This document shows positions 34,604 through 43,987 of a stretch of DNA of 64,000 bases, one piece after another; positions within the stretch are counted from its first letter, which is position 1, and each line of letters opens with the position of its first letter. Position numbers and translations under genes: made by a program. Origin of the DNA: Sphingomonas hankyongi (lineage in GTDB: Bacteria; Pseudomonadota; Alphaproteobacteria; Sphingomonadales; Sphingomonadaceae). The stretch covers positions 310,001 to 374,000 of the forward strand of contig NZ_JAMGBE010000002.1 in NCBI RefSeq assembly GCF_023516575.1, in the 5' to 3' direction. A model generated the notes under the pieces. The model saw only the letters and a list, made by a program, of their open reading frames with translations. It searched no databases and was not told the DNA's origin.

Positions 34604-35281
34604 ATGCGCGTTTTGATCGTCGAAGACGAACCCAACCTGGGCCGGCAGCTCCGCTCTACGCTGGAGGGCGCCGGCTACGCCGTGGATCTCGCCACCGACG
34701 GCGAAGACGGCCATTATCTCGGCTCCACCGAGAGCTATGATGCGGTGATCCTCGATCTCGGCCTGCCCGAGATTGACGGCCTGACCGTGCTGGACCGCTG
34801 GCGCCGGGAAGGCCGCAAGATGCCGGTGTTGGTGCTGACCGCCCGCGACAGCTGGTCGGACAAGGTCGCCGGCCTCGATGCGGGCGCCGACGACTATCTG
34901 GCCAAGCCATTCCAAACCGAAGAGCTGATCGCGCGGCTGCGGGCGCTGATCCGCCGCTCGTCCGGCAACGCGTCGTCCGAGCTGATCGCGGGCGACATTC
35001 GTCTCGACACCCGCTCAGGCAAGGTGACGAAGAGCGGCGAGCCGGTGAAACTGACGGCGCAGGAATACAAGCTGCTGAGCTATTTGATGCACCACAAGGG
35101 CAAGGTGGTAAGCCGCACTGAGCTGATCGAGCACATCTACGACCAGGATTTCGATCGCGATTCCAACACGATCGAGGTCTTCGTGACGCGCATCCGCAAG
35201 AAGCTGGGCGCTGACGTGATCACGACCATCCGAGGACTCGGCTACAGCCTTGAAGAGCCAGCGGAGGTTCGGACTAGTTGA
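34604..35281 (+). CDS. OmpR-family response regulator
   Basis: 225 residues. Receiver domain with acidic pair VEDE, phospho-acceptor Asp51 (VILDLGLPE) and Lys in LAKPFQ; winged-helix DNA-binding domain with VVSRTELIEHIYDQDFDRDSN. Resembles the PhoP/QseB group. It overlaps the histidine kinase gene by 4 bp (TTGA), so the two form a coupled two-component system. Confidence 0.92.
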   Translation: MRVLIVEDEPNLGRQLRSTLEGAGYAVDLATDGEDGHYLGSTESYDAVILDLGLPEIDGLTVLDRWRREGRKMPVLVLTARDSWSDKVAGLDAGADDYLAKPFQTEELIARLRALIRRSSGNASSELIAGDIRLDTRSGKVTKSGEPVKLTAQEYKLLSYLMHHKGKVVSRTELIEHIYDQDFDRDSNTIEVFVTRIRKKLGADVITTIRGLGYSLEEPAEVRTS

Positions 35282-36696
35282 ATAGGGAAGCCGCCCCCGT
35301 GACGGCGGCGCCCGAGGCTGACTCCGCCGCCTCCGAACGGCCGCATCGCCGACGCATCGGCTCGCTGACCAGCCGCATGATCGGCATGGCTGCGATATGG
35401 ATCGCTGCCCTGCTGCTGATCGGCGGATTTGCGCTGGATCGCGTGCTTTCAAGATCGATCGTCGACAGTTTCGACAACCAGCTGACGTTCGTGCTCAATT
35501 CGATGATCGCGGCATCGGAGATCGGCCCGGACGGTGAAGTGCGGTTCAACCGCGCGCCGGCAGACCAACGCTTCATCGAGCCTTATTCCGGGCTTTATTT
35601 CCAGATCAGCGGCGAAGGCGCGGACACGTTTGCGTCGCGATCCCTGTGGGACAGGCGCCTTCGCGTGGTCGATGAGCATGCGGATGTCGATCCGCACCTT
35701 TACGACAGCGACGAATTCTCGAGCGTCGGCCATTCCGAGCCGCTGCGCATCGCGGAGAGAGACGCAATCCTTCCGGGATCCGACGTTCGGTGGCGCTTCC
35801 AGGTCGCCCAGTCCCGCGAGACGATCGATGAGCAGATCCGCAAGCTGCGCTCGACACTCATCTGGAGCTTTACAGCCCTGGGCGTCGGCTTGCTCGTCCT
35901 GGCCGCGCTCCAGACATTTTACGGCCTGTGGCCGCTGCGACGGGTCCGGCGCGAGGTCGCTTCGATTCGATCGGGCGAAAAACATCGAATAGGATCCGAT
36001 TTCCCGACCGAGATCCGACCGCTTACGGAAGAGATCAACCAGCTTCTTGCGCACAGTGAATCCCAGGCGGAAGAAGCGCGGCGCCACGCCGGCAACCTCG
36101 CCCACGCGCTGAAGACTCCGCTCACAGTGATCACGAACGCCGCCACTGCGCGGACATCTGACCTGGCGGACACCGTCTGCCGAGAGGCGCAGGTCATGCG
36201 GCGGCAGGTCGACCACCATCTCGCCCGCGCGCGGGCCATCGGCAGGCGCGCTTCGGCGCAGGCCCGAGCCACCGTTTGGGAAAGCCTGGAGGCCGTTCAG
36301 CGGGCAGTCGAGCGTCTCCATGAAGAAGTCACCATCGACATCGCCGGGGACCAACATGCCCAGGTCCGCGTCGAGCGGCAGGATCTGGACGAGATGCTCG
36401 GCAATCTCGTCGAGAATGCCGCCAAATATGGCGGCGGACGCGTGTTTGTGACGGTCGAGCCCAAGGGGCCGAACGTCGACATCCTGGTTGAGGATGACGG
36501 GCCCGGCATCCCGGAAGCGGATCGAAGCTCCCTCTTCGCGCGCGGCGCACGGCTCGATACGACCGGCAAGCCCGGCACTGGGCTTGGATTGGCGATCGTG
36601 CGCGATGTTGCCGAAATTTACGGGGGCTCCATCCACCTCGAGGAAAGCGAGGATCTTGGGGGTGTCCTTGCGCGGCTGACGCTCCCCGCCGGCTAG
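35278..36696 (+). CDS. Sensor histidine kinase (PhoQ-like)
   Basis: 472 residues with a TTG start overlapping the regulator stop. Transmembrane helices near residues 37-58 and 198-220 enclose a periplasmic sensor of about 140 residues, followed by HAMP-like sequence, H-box GNLAHALKTPLTVITN and ATP-binding motifs LVENAAKYGG, VEDDGPGIP and GTGLGLAIV. Acidic stretches in the sensor (DEHADVDPHLYDSDEFSS) could bind cations as in PhoQ, but this is inference. A later start is possible. Confidence 0.88.
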   Translation: MNREAAPVTAAPEADSAASERPHRRRIGSLTSRMIGMAAIWIAALLLIGGFALDRVLSRSIVDSFDNQLTFVLNSMIAASEIGPDGEVRFNRAPADQRFIEPYSGLYFQISGEGADTFASRSLWDRRLRVVDEHADVDPHLYDSDEFSSVGHSEPLRIAERDAILPGSDVRWRFQVAQSRETIDEQIRKLRSTLIWSFTALGVGLLVLAALQTFYGLWPLRRVRREVASIRSGEKHRIGSDFPTEIRPLTEEINQLLAHSESQAEEARRHAGNLAHALKTPLTVITNAATARTSDLADTVCREAQVMRRQVDHHLARARAIGRRASAQARATVWESLEAVQRAVERLHEEVTIDIAGDQHAQVRVERQDLDEMLGNLVENAAKYGGGRVFVTVEPKGPNVDILVEDDGPGIPEADRSSLFARGARLDTTGKPGTGLGLAIVRDVAEIYGGSIHLEESEDLGGVLARLTLPAG

Positions 36697-36729
36697 GAAA
36701 TCTGACTCCTAACAGCTAGGGCTTCGGCC

Positions 36730-37743
36730 GTGACTGCAACCGTTCATTCCCTGGGCACCAGCCGCGAGCCGTCGCTGAGCCCACTCCTTGCGCTGGTCGC
36801 CAACGACATGAACGGCGTCAACGCCGTCATCCTCGAGCGGATGCAGAGCAAGGTGGCGCTGATACCCGAACTCGCGGGGCATCTGATCGCTGGCGGCGGC
36901 AAGCGGATGCGGCCGATGCTCACGCTCGCCTGTGCGAGCCTGCTCGGCTATCCCGGCAACCGCCATCACAAGCTCGCGGCAGCAGTCGAGTTCATCCACA
37001 CCGCAACCCTGCTCCATGACGACGTCGTCGACGGTTCGGGGATGCGCCGCGGAAAGCGGACGGCAAACCTGATCTGGGGCAATCCGGCAAGCGTGCTTGT
37101 CGGAGACTTCCTCTTCAGCCGGGCGTTCGAGCTAATGGTCGAGGACGGAAGCCTGAAGGTGCTCCGCATCCTAAGCCATGCATCCGCTGTGATCGCCGAG
37201 GGCGAGGTCGAGCAACTCACTGCCCAGCGGCAGATCGAGACCGGCGAAGAGCAGTATCTGACGATCATCAGCGCGAAGACGGCGGCGCTGTTCGCTGCGG
37301 CCTGCCGCGTCGCACCCGTCGTCGCCGAACATAGCGAAGATGCCGAGCTCGCGCTTGAAAGTTACGGCAAGAACCTGGGCATCGCCTTCCAGCTCACCGA
37401 CGATGTGATCGACTATGCGTCGGACGCCGCAACGATGGGCAAGGGCGTTGGCGACGATTTTCGCGATGGCAAGATGACCCTGCCCGTGATCCTCGCATAT
37501 GCGCGTGGCAGCGAATCCGATCGCGCCTTCTGGCGCTCCGCCATCGGCGGCGAACGCATCGGCGATGCCGATCTGGCGCATGCCATCGGTCTCCTTCGCG
37601 AGACTGACGCGCTATCGGAAACGGTCGAGCGCGCACGCCATTACGGTCGCCGGGCGATCGATGCCCTCGCCATGTTCCCAGCTAGCAAGGCCAAGGCTGC
37701 GCTTATCGAGACCGTCGAGTTCGCGATCGCGCGCGCTTACTAA
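36730..37743 (+). CDS. ispB: Polyprenyl diphosphate synthase (octa/decaprenyl)
   Basis: 337 residues. Trans-isoprenyl diphosphate synthase that makes the ubiquinone side chain. First Asp-rich motif LLHDDVVDGSGMRRG (Asp97-Asp101), second LTDDVIDYASD; GGGKRMRPML binds substrate. Sphingomonads make Q-10, so a decaprenyl product is likely, but chain length cannot be read with certainty. GTG start at 36730; it lies 33 bp after the kinase gene. Confidence 0.9.
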   Translation: MTATVHSLGTSREPSLSPLLALVANDMNGVNAVILERMQSKVALIPELAGHLIAGGGKRMRPMLTLACASLLGYPGNRHHKLAAAVEFIHTATLLHDDVVDGSGMRRGKRTANLIWGNPASVLVGDFLFSRAFELMVEDGSLKVLRILSHASAVIAEGEVEQLTAQRQIETGEEQYLTIISAKTAALFAAACRVAPVVAEHSEDAELALESYGKNLGIAFQLTDDVIDYASDAATMGKGVGDDFRDGKMTLPVILAYARGSESDRAFWRSAIGGERIGDADLAHAIGLLRETDALSETVERARHYGRRAIDALAMFPASKAKAALIETVEFAIARAY

Positions 37744-37793
37744 AACTTCCCAAGCTTCGCGAACATCACCCGTGAAGATCGAGACACCTCCCC

Positions 37794-38396
37794 CTATTTC
37801 GTATCCGAGACGGGAATCATCAGGTGCGCATAGGGCGTGCCGCCGAACATCACATAGGGCTTGCTCGTGTCCGGATCGGCGCTGGTCGGATAGAGCTTGT
37901 TGAGGGAATCCGCTCCTACGACCATCACGTGAGGCCCGGTCTCGACCCATTTACCGTTAGCGGGCTTCTCACCCCACGGATCGATGTTGCTGGCGTCGCT
38001 TCCGCCCTGAAGCATGTACATCAGGCCGACATTATCCGCGGGCGGCGGCTTATGCCCCATCCAGGCCTGTGCCCACTTCATGCCATTGGCGTCCATGCAC
38101 ATTGGGTCCTTGCCCGGCGTTGCCGGATTATCCGGCATGCAGGTCCAGCCATTGTTGCCCTGGCGAAGCATGTTCATGGCACCCTTGGCGTCGACGGTGA
38201 TCACGGCCGCATCCTTGGCGATCGAAGCGGGAGCGGCGGCTTCCGCGCTGGCCACAGGATCGTTCGAAGCCGCCGCCGATGTCTCGGTAACCTCACCCGC
38301 CGCGTTATTCTCGGCTGGCGCCGGGGCCTTGTTGCACGCAGCGAGCGCAGTCGCTGCCGCCGCCCAAAGAAGCGCCTTCGATCTCAATGCTGTCAT
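37794..38396 (-). CDS. Hypothetical lipoprotein
   Basis: 200 residues from ATG 38396, which has GGAGGGG upstream. Lipobox at ATALAAC (Cys about residue 20), then an Ala/Pro/Glu-rich linker and a domain with WTCMPDNPATPGKDPMCMD and PYVMFGGTPYAHLMIPV. I recognise no function, though similar secreted proteins occur across bacteria. Two Cys-containing motifs in the mature part may form a disulfide. Confidence 0.7.
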   Translation of the reverse strand: MTALRSKALLWAAAATALAACNKAPAPAENNAAGEVTETSAAASNDPVASAEAAAPASIAKDAAVITVDAKGAMNMLRQGNNGWTCMPDNPATPGKDPMCMDANGMKWAQAWMGHKPPPADNVGLMYMLQGGSDASNIDPWGEKPANGKWVETGPHVMVVGADSLNKLYPTSADPDTSKPYVMFGGTPYAHLMIPVSDTK

Positions 38397-38506
38397 GAGC
38401 CCCTCCGTTCGTAGTCGGGAGGACGAGCGACTTACCACAAATTCGAATCCACGACAGCCGTTCAGCAGACTTGATTTGGATGCACTGGTTTGCCAACGCC
38501 GGCTGC

Positions 38507-38788
38507 ATGACGATCGCCCGTATCTCTGAGCTTGACCGCAAGACCACGCAGTCCGGCAAGGCTAATGCCGGCCGCTGGCTACTGGAGTTCGAGCGGCAGG
38601 AGCCCCTTCGCCCGGACCCTCTTACAGGGTGGAACGGGTCGGGTGACACCAAGCCGCAGGTGCGCATGACATTCGCTACGAAAGAAGCGGCGGTTGCCTA
38701 CTGCGACAAATATGGCCTCGAATATCATGTCGTAGCCGCGTCGCCCGTCCGCATGCGCTTGCAGGCTTACGCAGACAATTTTCGTTGA
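38507..38788 (+). CDS. NDUFS4-like complex I subunit (ETC complex I family)
   Basis: 93 residues from ATG 38507. Accessory subunit of NADH:ubiquinone oxidoreductase found in alphaproteobacteria and mitochondria. Family motifs are TTQSGKANAGRWLLEFE, DPLTGWNGSGDTKPQVRMTFATK, a mid Tyr-Cys-Lys-Tyr stretch and the RLQAYADNF end. It is unlinked to the nuo operon, as is usual. An upstream in-frame ATG (38471) adds 12 residues without homology. Confidence 0.88.
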   Translation: MTIARISELDRKTTQSGKANAGRWLLEFERQEPLRPDPLTGWNGSGDTKPQVRMTFATKEAAVAYCDKYGLEYHVVAASPVRMRLQAYADNFR

Positions 38789-38838
38789 GCTTGATCCCTG
38801 ACGGAGGCTAGACTGCTTCCGCCGAGCTAGGGGGATGG

Positions 38839-39963
38839 CTGCTTTCTGCGCACATCTGGCTGGTCGTTGGGACCAGGCCTGAAGCGATCAAACTCAAGCC
38901 TGTTGCGGAAGCCCTCTCGAAACAGGGCCTAGCACCGGCCATCATACTCACGGGGCAACATCCGCTTGCGCCGGAGGAGTGGGGGCTGAACCGCACCCCC
39001 GTCCTCCACCTGGGCTGTCCGGGCGAGGAAGATCCCGACAGCCACGTGCGAAAAGTCACCGCAGCACTGGTTCCGTGGTTGGGAGACCCTCCGCCCTTGC
39101 TGGTCGTGCAGGGCGATACGTCGAGCGCCTTGGGGGCCGCATTAGCCGGCTTCATGGCTGGGGTGCCAGTAGCGCATGTCGAAGCAGGCTTGCGCACCCA
39201 CGACCCGTCGCAACCTTGGCCGGAAGAAGGGTATCGAATAGCGGTTGACGCGCAGGCGGACCTGCTTTTCGCCCCAACCGACCATGCAGCGAAAAACATC
39301 GCTCGCGAAGGCGCCCCCGGCGAAATTCACGTGACCGGCAACACCGGCATTGATGCGTTGCTCGCAAGGGTCGCCATGCTTCCTATGCCGCGACCCAAGG
39401 ATAGATCGCTCTCAAAGATTCTGGTGACTTGTCATCGCCGCGAAAGCTGGGGTGACGGCCTGACCGAAATTGCCTCGGCGCTTGTCACTCTTGCCAGCGA
39501 CCCAAAGGTCCACATCGACTTCGTTCTCCACCCGAATCCCAATGTCGCAAATCGCATGGCGGATTTGCTGGATCGCAGATCCAATATCGTCCTGCGCAAG
39601 CCCTGCAGTCATGCTGCCCTGATTGGGCTGATGCGCGAGGCAGATATCATTCTCAGCGATTCCGGGGGCATCCAGGAGGAAGCGCCAGCTCTTGGCGTCC
39701 CGCTACTTGTCCTTCGAGATAAGACCGAGCGGCCCGAAGGACTTGAAACCGGCAACATGCGGCTCGTCGGAACCGCGGCGGAGAATATCCTGAGCGAGAC
39801 ACGCCTTCTGCTGTCCGATCCAGCGACATTGGCGGCCATGGCGAAGCCGGCGTTTCCTTATGGAGACGGTCATGCCGCGCCGCGTATTGCTGCGGTGATA
39901 GCTCAGTGGTTGGCAAAACGGTCAGAACTGACCCAGCGGCCTGCGACGGGCCGTTCAGCTTAA
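38839..39963 (+). CDS. wecB: UDP-GlcNAc 2-epimerase WecB homologue, 5' end defective
   Basis: Converts UDP-GlcNAc to UDP-ManNAc for surface polysaccharide. The frame carries the whole family sequence: WLVVGTRPEAIKLKPV at the start, VQGDTSSALG, HVEAGLRT, TCHRRESWGDG, SDSGGIQEEAPALG and RDKTERPEGLETGN. But no ATG, GTG or TTG exists in this frame between the stop at 38809 and residue ~70; only CTG 38839 is near an AGGGGGA site. An ATG at 38835 sits after that same site but one frame off; removing one T from CTTTCT (38842-38847) would give MAASAHIWLVVGT. So this is either a frameshifted gene, an error in the sequence, or a rare CTG start. Automated tools may call only GTG 39046 onward. Confidence 0.8.
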   Translation: MLSAHIWLVVGTRPEAIKLKPVAEALSKQGLAPAIILTGQHPLAPEEWGLNRTPVLHLGCPGEEDPDSHVRKVTAALVPWLGDPPPLLVVQGDTSSALGAALAGFMAGVPVAHVEAGLRTHDPSQPWPEEGYRIAVDAQADLLFAPTDHAAKNIAREGAPGEIHVTGNTGIDALLARVAMLPMPRPKDRSLSKILVTCHRRESWGDGLTEIASALVTLASDPKVHIDFVLHPNPNVANRMADLLDRRSNIVLRKPCSHAALIGLMREADIILSDSGGIQEEAPALGVPLLVLRDKTERPEGLETGNMRLVGTAAENILSETRLLLSDPATLAAMAKPAFPYGDGHAAPRIAAVIAQWLAKRSELTQRPATGRSA

Positions 39964-40994
39964 TGACCGACGCTTGCGCCTGCTGTGCCCGACTGGACCT
40001 CGCGCCGTCCGGCCGACGGCGTGCGATTGAAACGGTTGCGGTACCAGGTGCTGAACGAAGCCAGGCTTGAATATCCGAGCAGGTGCGCAACGTCGGTCAG
40101 CCTGAGATGACGAGCGGCGAAATGCTGGCTGACCTGTTGAACACGAACGCGATCGAGAAGATCGCTGAACGCGAAACCTTCCCGTTCCAGCCGGCGCTGC
40201 AGCGTTCTCACGTTCGAGCCGAGCGCATGCGCGACTTCGCCAATCGAAGCGCGCCCGGCGGGCATGAGAATCCTGATCGATTGTTCCACCTCTTCGGCTA
40301 CGGTTCGCGTTTCCGGAGTCAGCGCTCCTGCAACCAGTTCGCGCGCATGTGACGCTAGTGCTGCGTCGAAGCGCGGATTGACGCTATCCAGATCGTTGGC
40401 GTCGATCACGATGCCATCGAAGTCAGACCCGAAATGCAATGCGCAATCGAACAGCGTGTCGTACAGCCGGCGGTCGACCGGACCAGGCCGTTGGTAGCTG
40501 AAGCAAACGCATTGAGGGCGCCAATTGTCCGGCATGATCGCGCGGCATGTCTTGTATAGAACGGCGAGTGCCAGGTCGCTTACCTGCCGCGTATAAATCG
40601 GCGGGGTCAGCGCAAAATGCTCGCGCAGGAAAACGTCCCTTTCGTGACGCTCGATCTGCAGCGTCAGGTTCGAATTTATGCGGTTGCGATATTCAGAAAG
40701 AACATCCAGCGCCTCACCGAGCGTCGGCTGATGCACGATCAGAAGGCTCACCATGCCGATGTCGGATAGCTGGCGCCGGTCCGCCATCCTCAGACCCAAA
40801 GTCAGGCATCCGGACGCCGCGGCGCTGCTCTCCAGAAGATCGACGACAGCACGCGCGGGCAGCATCTGCTCCGGATTGCTCATCGAGCTGCGCGAAAGCC
40901 CGGCGTTCCTCAGCAAGCGCGGCGTATTGAGCCCGAGCTCCTCAGCTACTGCGAAATAGCCGGTCAGCGACGCGGCTCTCACCAGTTCCACGGT
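39960..40994 (-). CDS. AraC-family transcriptional regulator
   Basis: About 344 residues from GTG 40994. N-terminal Arabinose_bd-type ligand domain (GLNTPRLLRNAGLS to TRQVSDLAL) and a C-terminal AraC helix-turn-helix pair (GEVAHALGSNVRTLQRRLEREG, RLTDVAHLLGYSSLASFSTWYRNRF). An ATG at 41057 is also in frame, but would leave only 39 bp to the divergent operon; the GTG leaves about 100 bp for promoters. Its position suggests control of the operon 41097-50484. Confidence 0.87.
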   Translation of the reverse strand, partial: TVELVRAASLTGYFAVAEELGLNTPRLLRNAGLSRSSMSNPEQMLPARAVVDLLESSAAASGCLTLGLRMADRRQLSDIGMVSLLIVHQPTLGEALDVLSEYRNRINSNLTLQIERHERDVFLREHFALTPPIYTRQVSDLALAVLYKTCRAIMPDNWRPQCVCFSYQRPGPVDRRLYDTLFDCALHFGSDFDGIVIDANDLDSVNPRFDAALASHARELVAGALTPETRTVAEEVEQSIRILMPAGRASIGEVAHALGSNVRTLQRRLEREGFAFSDLLDRVRVQQVSQHFAARHLRLTDVAHLLGYSSLASFSTWYRNRFNRTPSAGRREVQSGTAGASVGH

Positions 40995-41096
40995 ACCTCC
41001 GCCTGTCGCGAGGTAATCAACAAATGTCGCGATCCATGAAATGCCACGGCCGCACAAGGGTTATTTGCGCCGCCTTATTCAATCCGGAAAGTCCCC

Positions 41097-42077
41097 GTGG
41101 CAAAAGCTGTACGTTTCTACGAAGCAGGCGGCGCCGACGTGCTCCGCCTCGAAGATGTTCCCGTCGGAAAGCCCGGCGAAGGTGAGGTTCGTGTCCGCCA
41201 CGTAGCGGTCGGCCTGAACTTCGCCGACACCTATTTCCGCCAGGGATATTATCCCGTGCCGCTGCCGAATGGCATGGGCGTCGAGGCATCGGGCGTGATC
41301 GAGGAAATCGGCCCAGGCACGAACGGCTTCAGGGTCGGCGACCGCGTAACATATACGGGCAGCCCGCTTGGCGCATATTCGACCGAGCGGGTCATGCCCA
41401 TCGGATCGCTGTTCAAGCTTCCGGTCGACATCGACCATCAGACTGCTGCCGCCATGACCATGCGCGGCCTGAGCGCCGCTTACTGGCTGCTGAAAACCAA
41501 CCCGTGGATGAAGCCCGGCGACACGATCCTCCTGCACGCCGCGGCCGGCGGCGTCGGCCTGATCGCCTCGCAATGGGCAAAGCTGCTGGGCCTGCGAGTG
41601 ATCGGCACGGTTTCGACTGAGCAGAAGGCCGATCTAGCCAAGGCGCATGGCTGCGACGAGATCATCTATTACCGTCGCGAAGATGTGCCGGCGCGGGTCA
41701 AAGAGCTGACCGACGGCAAGGGCGTTGCGACGGTTTACGACACCGTTGGCAAGGACACTTATGAAGGCTCGCTGAAATCGCTCAAGCGGCGCGGCGTGCT
41801 CGTCGGCTGCGGAACCGCGTCGGGGTCGTTCCCACCGATCGATGCGCTGCAGCTGGCAATCCAGGGATCGGTCTATTTCACCCGGCCCGCGCTGGCGGAC
41901 TATCTTGCTGATCCCGCCGAACGCGCTGAGCTTTCGAGCGCGCTTTTCGATCATGTCGCGAGCGGGCGGATCAAGATCGAGATCAACCAGCGTTACGAGC
42001 TCGACGACGCCATCCAGGCGCACCGCGATCTCGAAGCAGGGAAGACGACGGGCTCGTCGATCTTCGTAATCCCATGA
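41097..42077 (+). CDS. NADPH:quinone oxidoreductase (QOR type)
   Basis: 326 residues, MDR superfamily, zeta-crystallin-like. Motifs: VGLNFADTYFRQGYYPVPLP, GVEASGVIEEIGPG, MRGLSAAYWLL and LLHAAAGGVGLIASQWAKLLG for NADPH binding. No zinc-ligand cysteines. Starts with GTG. First gene of a tightly packed operon and overlaps the dioxygenase gene by 4 bp. In this setting it may reduce an enoyl or quinonoid intermediate; the specific role is unknown. Confidence 0.9.
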   Translation: MAKAVRFYEAGGADVLRLEDVPVGKPGEGEVRVRHVAVGLNFADTYFRQGYYPVPLPNGMGVEASGVIEEIGPGTNGFRVGDRVTYTGSPLGAYSTERVMPIGSLFKLPVDIDHQTAAAMTMRGLSAAYWLLKTNPWMKPGDTILLHAAAGGVGLIASQWAKLLGLRVIGTVSTEQKADLAKAHGCDEIIYYRREDVPARVKELTDGKGVATVYDTVGKDTYEGSLKSLKRRGVLVGCGTASGSFPPIDALQLAIQGSVYFTRPALADYLADPAERAELSSALFDHVASGRIKIEINQRYELDDAIQAHRDLEAGKTTGSSIFVIP

Positions 42078-42922
42078 AAATCGAGAAGCTCACCACGCAT
42101 ATCGGTGCGGAACTGAGCGGCGTCAGCCTCGCCGAAGCGGTGGGCAATGACGACCTGTTCGGAGCGATCAAGGACGCTCTGCTTCAGCACAAGGTCCTGT
42201 TCGCTCGCGACCAGCAGATCAGCAAGGCCGAGCACGTAGCATTCGCGCAGCGCTTCGGCGACCTCGAGGACCATCCGGTGGCCGGCAGCGACCCCGATTA
42301 TCCGGGCCTCGTCTGCATCTACAAGGATCTGGATTCACCGCCCGACCATTACGAGAATGCGTGGCATTGTGATGCGACCTGGCGCGAGAAGCCCCCGCTT
42401 GGAGCCGTCCTCCGCTGCCTGGAATGCCCCCCGGTGGGTGGAGACACGGTGTGGGCGAATATGGGCCGTGCCTATGAGGACCTTCCGGATCACATCAAGG
42501 AAACCATCGACGGGTTGTACGCGCGCCATTCGATTGAATCGACTTTCGGCGCGCGCATGCCGATCGAGAAGCGCCACGCCTTGAAACAGCAATTTCCGGA
42601 CGCCGAGCATCCAGTGGTTCGACAGCATCCGGAGACCGGCGAGAAGGTGCTGTTCGTCAACAGTTTCACCACCCACTTCACCAATTTCCACACGGCTCAG
42701 AATGTTCGCTACGGCCAAGATTATTCGCCCGGCGGATCGAGCCTGCTCAACTACCTGATCGCGCGTGCGGCGATCCCCGAATATCAGGCCCGCTGGCGGT
42801 GGAAGCCGAACAGCGTCGCCATCTGGGATAATCGCTGCACCCAGCATTACGCGGTCATGGATTATTGGCCCGCCGTCCGGAAAATGGAGCGCGCGGGCAT
42901 CATCGGCGACAAGCCTTACTAA
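42074..42922 (+). CDS. TauD/TfdA family Fe(II)/2-oxoglutarate dioxygenase
   Basis: 282 residues. Facial triad: His98 and Asp100 in AWHCDATW, His258 in TQHYAVMDY; 2-oxoglutarate-binding Arg269 with Arg273 close by. The GAELSGVSL and FARDQQISKAEHVAFAQRFG N-terminal blocks are typical of TauD, TfdA and alkyl-sulfatase AtsK. These enzymes hydroxylate a carbon next to a sulfonate, sulfate ester or ether, releasing sulfite, sulfate or a phenol. The exact substrate is not deducible. Neighbouring YeiH-type exporter and TonB receptor support a sulfur-containing substrate. Overlaps its upstream gene (ATGA). Confidence 0.9.
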   Translation: MKIEKLTTHIGAELSGVSLAEAVGNDDLFGAIKDALLQHKVLFARDQQISKAEHVAFAQRFGDLEDHPVAGSDPDYPGLVCIYKDLDSPPDHYENAWHCDATWREKPPLGAVLRCLECPPVGGDTVWANMGRAYEDLPDHIKETIDGLYARHSIESTFGARMPIEKRHALKQQFPDAEHPVVRQHPETGEKVLFVNSFTTHFTNFHTAQNVRYGQDYSPGGSSLLNYLIARAAIPEYQARWRWKPNSVAIWDNRCTQHYAVMDYWPAVRKMERAGIIGDKPY

Positions 42923-42934
42923 CGGAGAAGAGCC

Positions 42935-43987
42935 ATGCAGTTCATGGACGATAGCCTGCTGCCCGAAAACCAGGATCCACTGGTCATTCAAGTCGCGCCT
43001 TACGCGCCGAGTTTCTTCCCACGGGATTCGGACGACATTCCGCTAACCATGGCCGAGCAGGTCCAGAAGGCGGTGGATTGTTACAATGCCGGCGCAACGC
43101 TGCTGCACGTGCACGTTCGCGAACCGGACACCGGCAAAGGCTCAAAGCGCCTCGAAATGTTCAACGAAATGCTCGATCGGCTTCGGACAGCGGTTCCGAA
43201 GATGATTTTGCAGGTCGGCGGGTCGATCAGCTTCGCGCCCAAGGATGAAGGCGAGGCCGCCAAGTGGCTGAGCGACGACACGCGCCACATGCTGGCCGAG
43301 CTCAATCCGAAGCCGGACCAGGTCACCATTGCGATCAACACCAACCAGATGAACGTGATGGAACTGATTACCGACGAGGATGCCGCGGGGACCTCGATGG
43401 GCGAGCCCGACTATAAGCACGCCTATACCGAGATGTACTACGAGTCCGGTCCCGGCTTCGTGAAAGAGCATCTCAAGCGCCTGGTCGCAGCCGGCATCCA
43501 GCCGCACTTCATGATCGGTTCGATCAAGGACCTGGAGACGGTCGAGCGCATCGTTCGCCAGGGCCAGTATATGGGTCCATACGTATTGAATTGGGTCTCT
43601 ATCGGGGGTGGCCACGATGGACCGAACCCGCGCAACCTGATGGAATTCATCAATCGCGTTCCGCAAAATGCGGTGCTGACCGTCGAGGGCCTGATGCGCC
43701 ACGTCTACCCTTTGTGCACGATGGGGATCGCCATGGGCCTCCATGTGCGCGTCGGGCAGGAGGACAATCTCTACGGCCGCCGCGGCGAGCGGGCGACCTC
43801 GGTCCAGCAGATCGAGAAGATGGTGAAGATTTCCAGCGAACTGTGGCGACCCATCGCGACCGCCGAGCAGGCGCACGAGATCTACAAGATCGGCACCTTC
43901 TATTCGAGCATTGACGAGACGCTCGAGAAGAACGGCTGGCTGCCCAACCGCAAGGCGACCCCGGTCGCGCAGCGTCAGGCCGCGTGA
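42935..43987 (+). CDS. Beta-keto acid cleavage enzyme (BKACE, DUF849)
   Basis: 350 residues. Family of 3-keto-5-aminohexanoate cleavage enzymes: condense a beta-keto acid with acetyl-CoA to give acetoacetate and a new CoA ester. Zinc ligands His58 and His60 are in LLHVHVREPDTGKGS; the GGSISF, PHFMIGSIKDLE and RVGQEDNLYGRRGE blocks are conserved. ATG 42935 follows GGAGAAGAGCC. It lies between a dioxygenase and an MFS transporter, so it should act late in a catabolic route. Known substrates of the family include 3-keto-5-aminohexanoate, dehydrocarnitine and beta-ketoadipate-like acids. Confidence 0.92.
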   Translation: MQFMDDSLLPENQDPLVIQVAPYAPSFFPRDSDDIPLTMAEQVQKAVDCYNAGATLLHVHVREPDTGKGSKRLEMFNEMLDRLRTAVPKMILQVGGSISFAPKDEGEAAKWLSDDTRHMLAELNPKPDQVTIAINTNQMNVMELITDEDAAGTSMGEPDYKHAYTEMYYESGPGFVKEHLKRLVAAGIQPHFMIGSIKDLETVERIVRQGQYMGPYVLNWVSIGGGHDGPNPRNLMEFINRVPQNAVLTVEGLMRHVYPLCTMGIAMGLHVRVGQEDNLYGRRGERATSVQQIEKMVKISSELWRPIATAEQAHEIYKIGTFYSSIDETLEKNGWLPNRKATPVAQRQAA

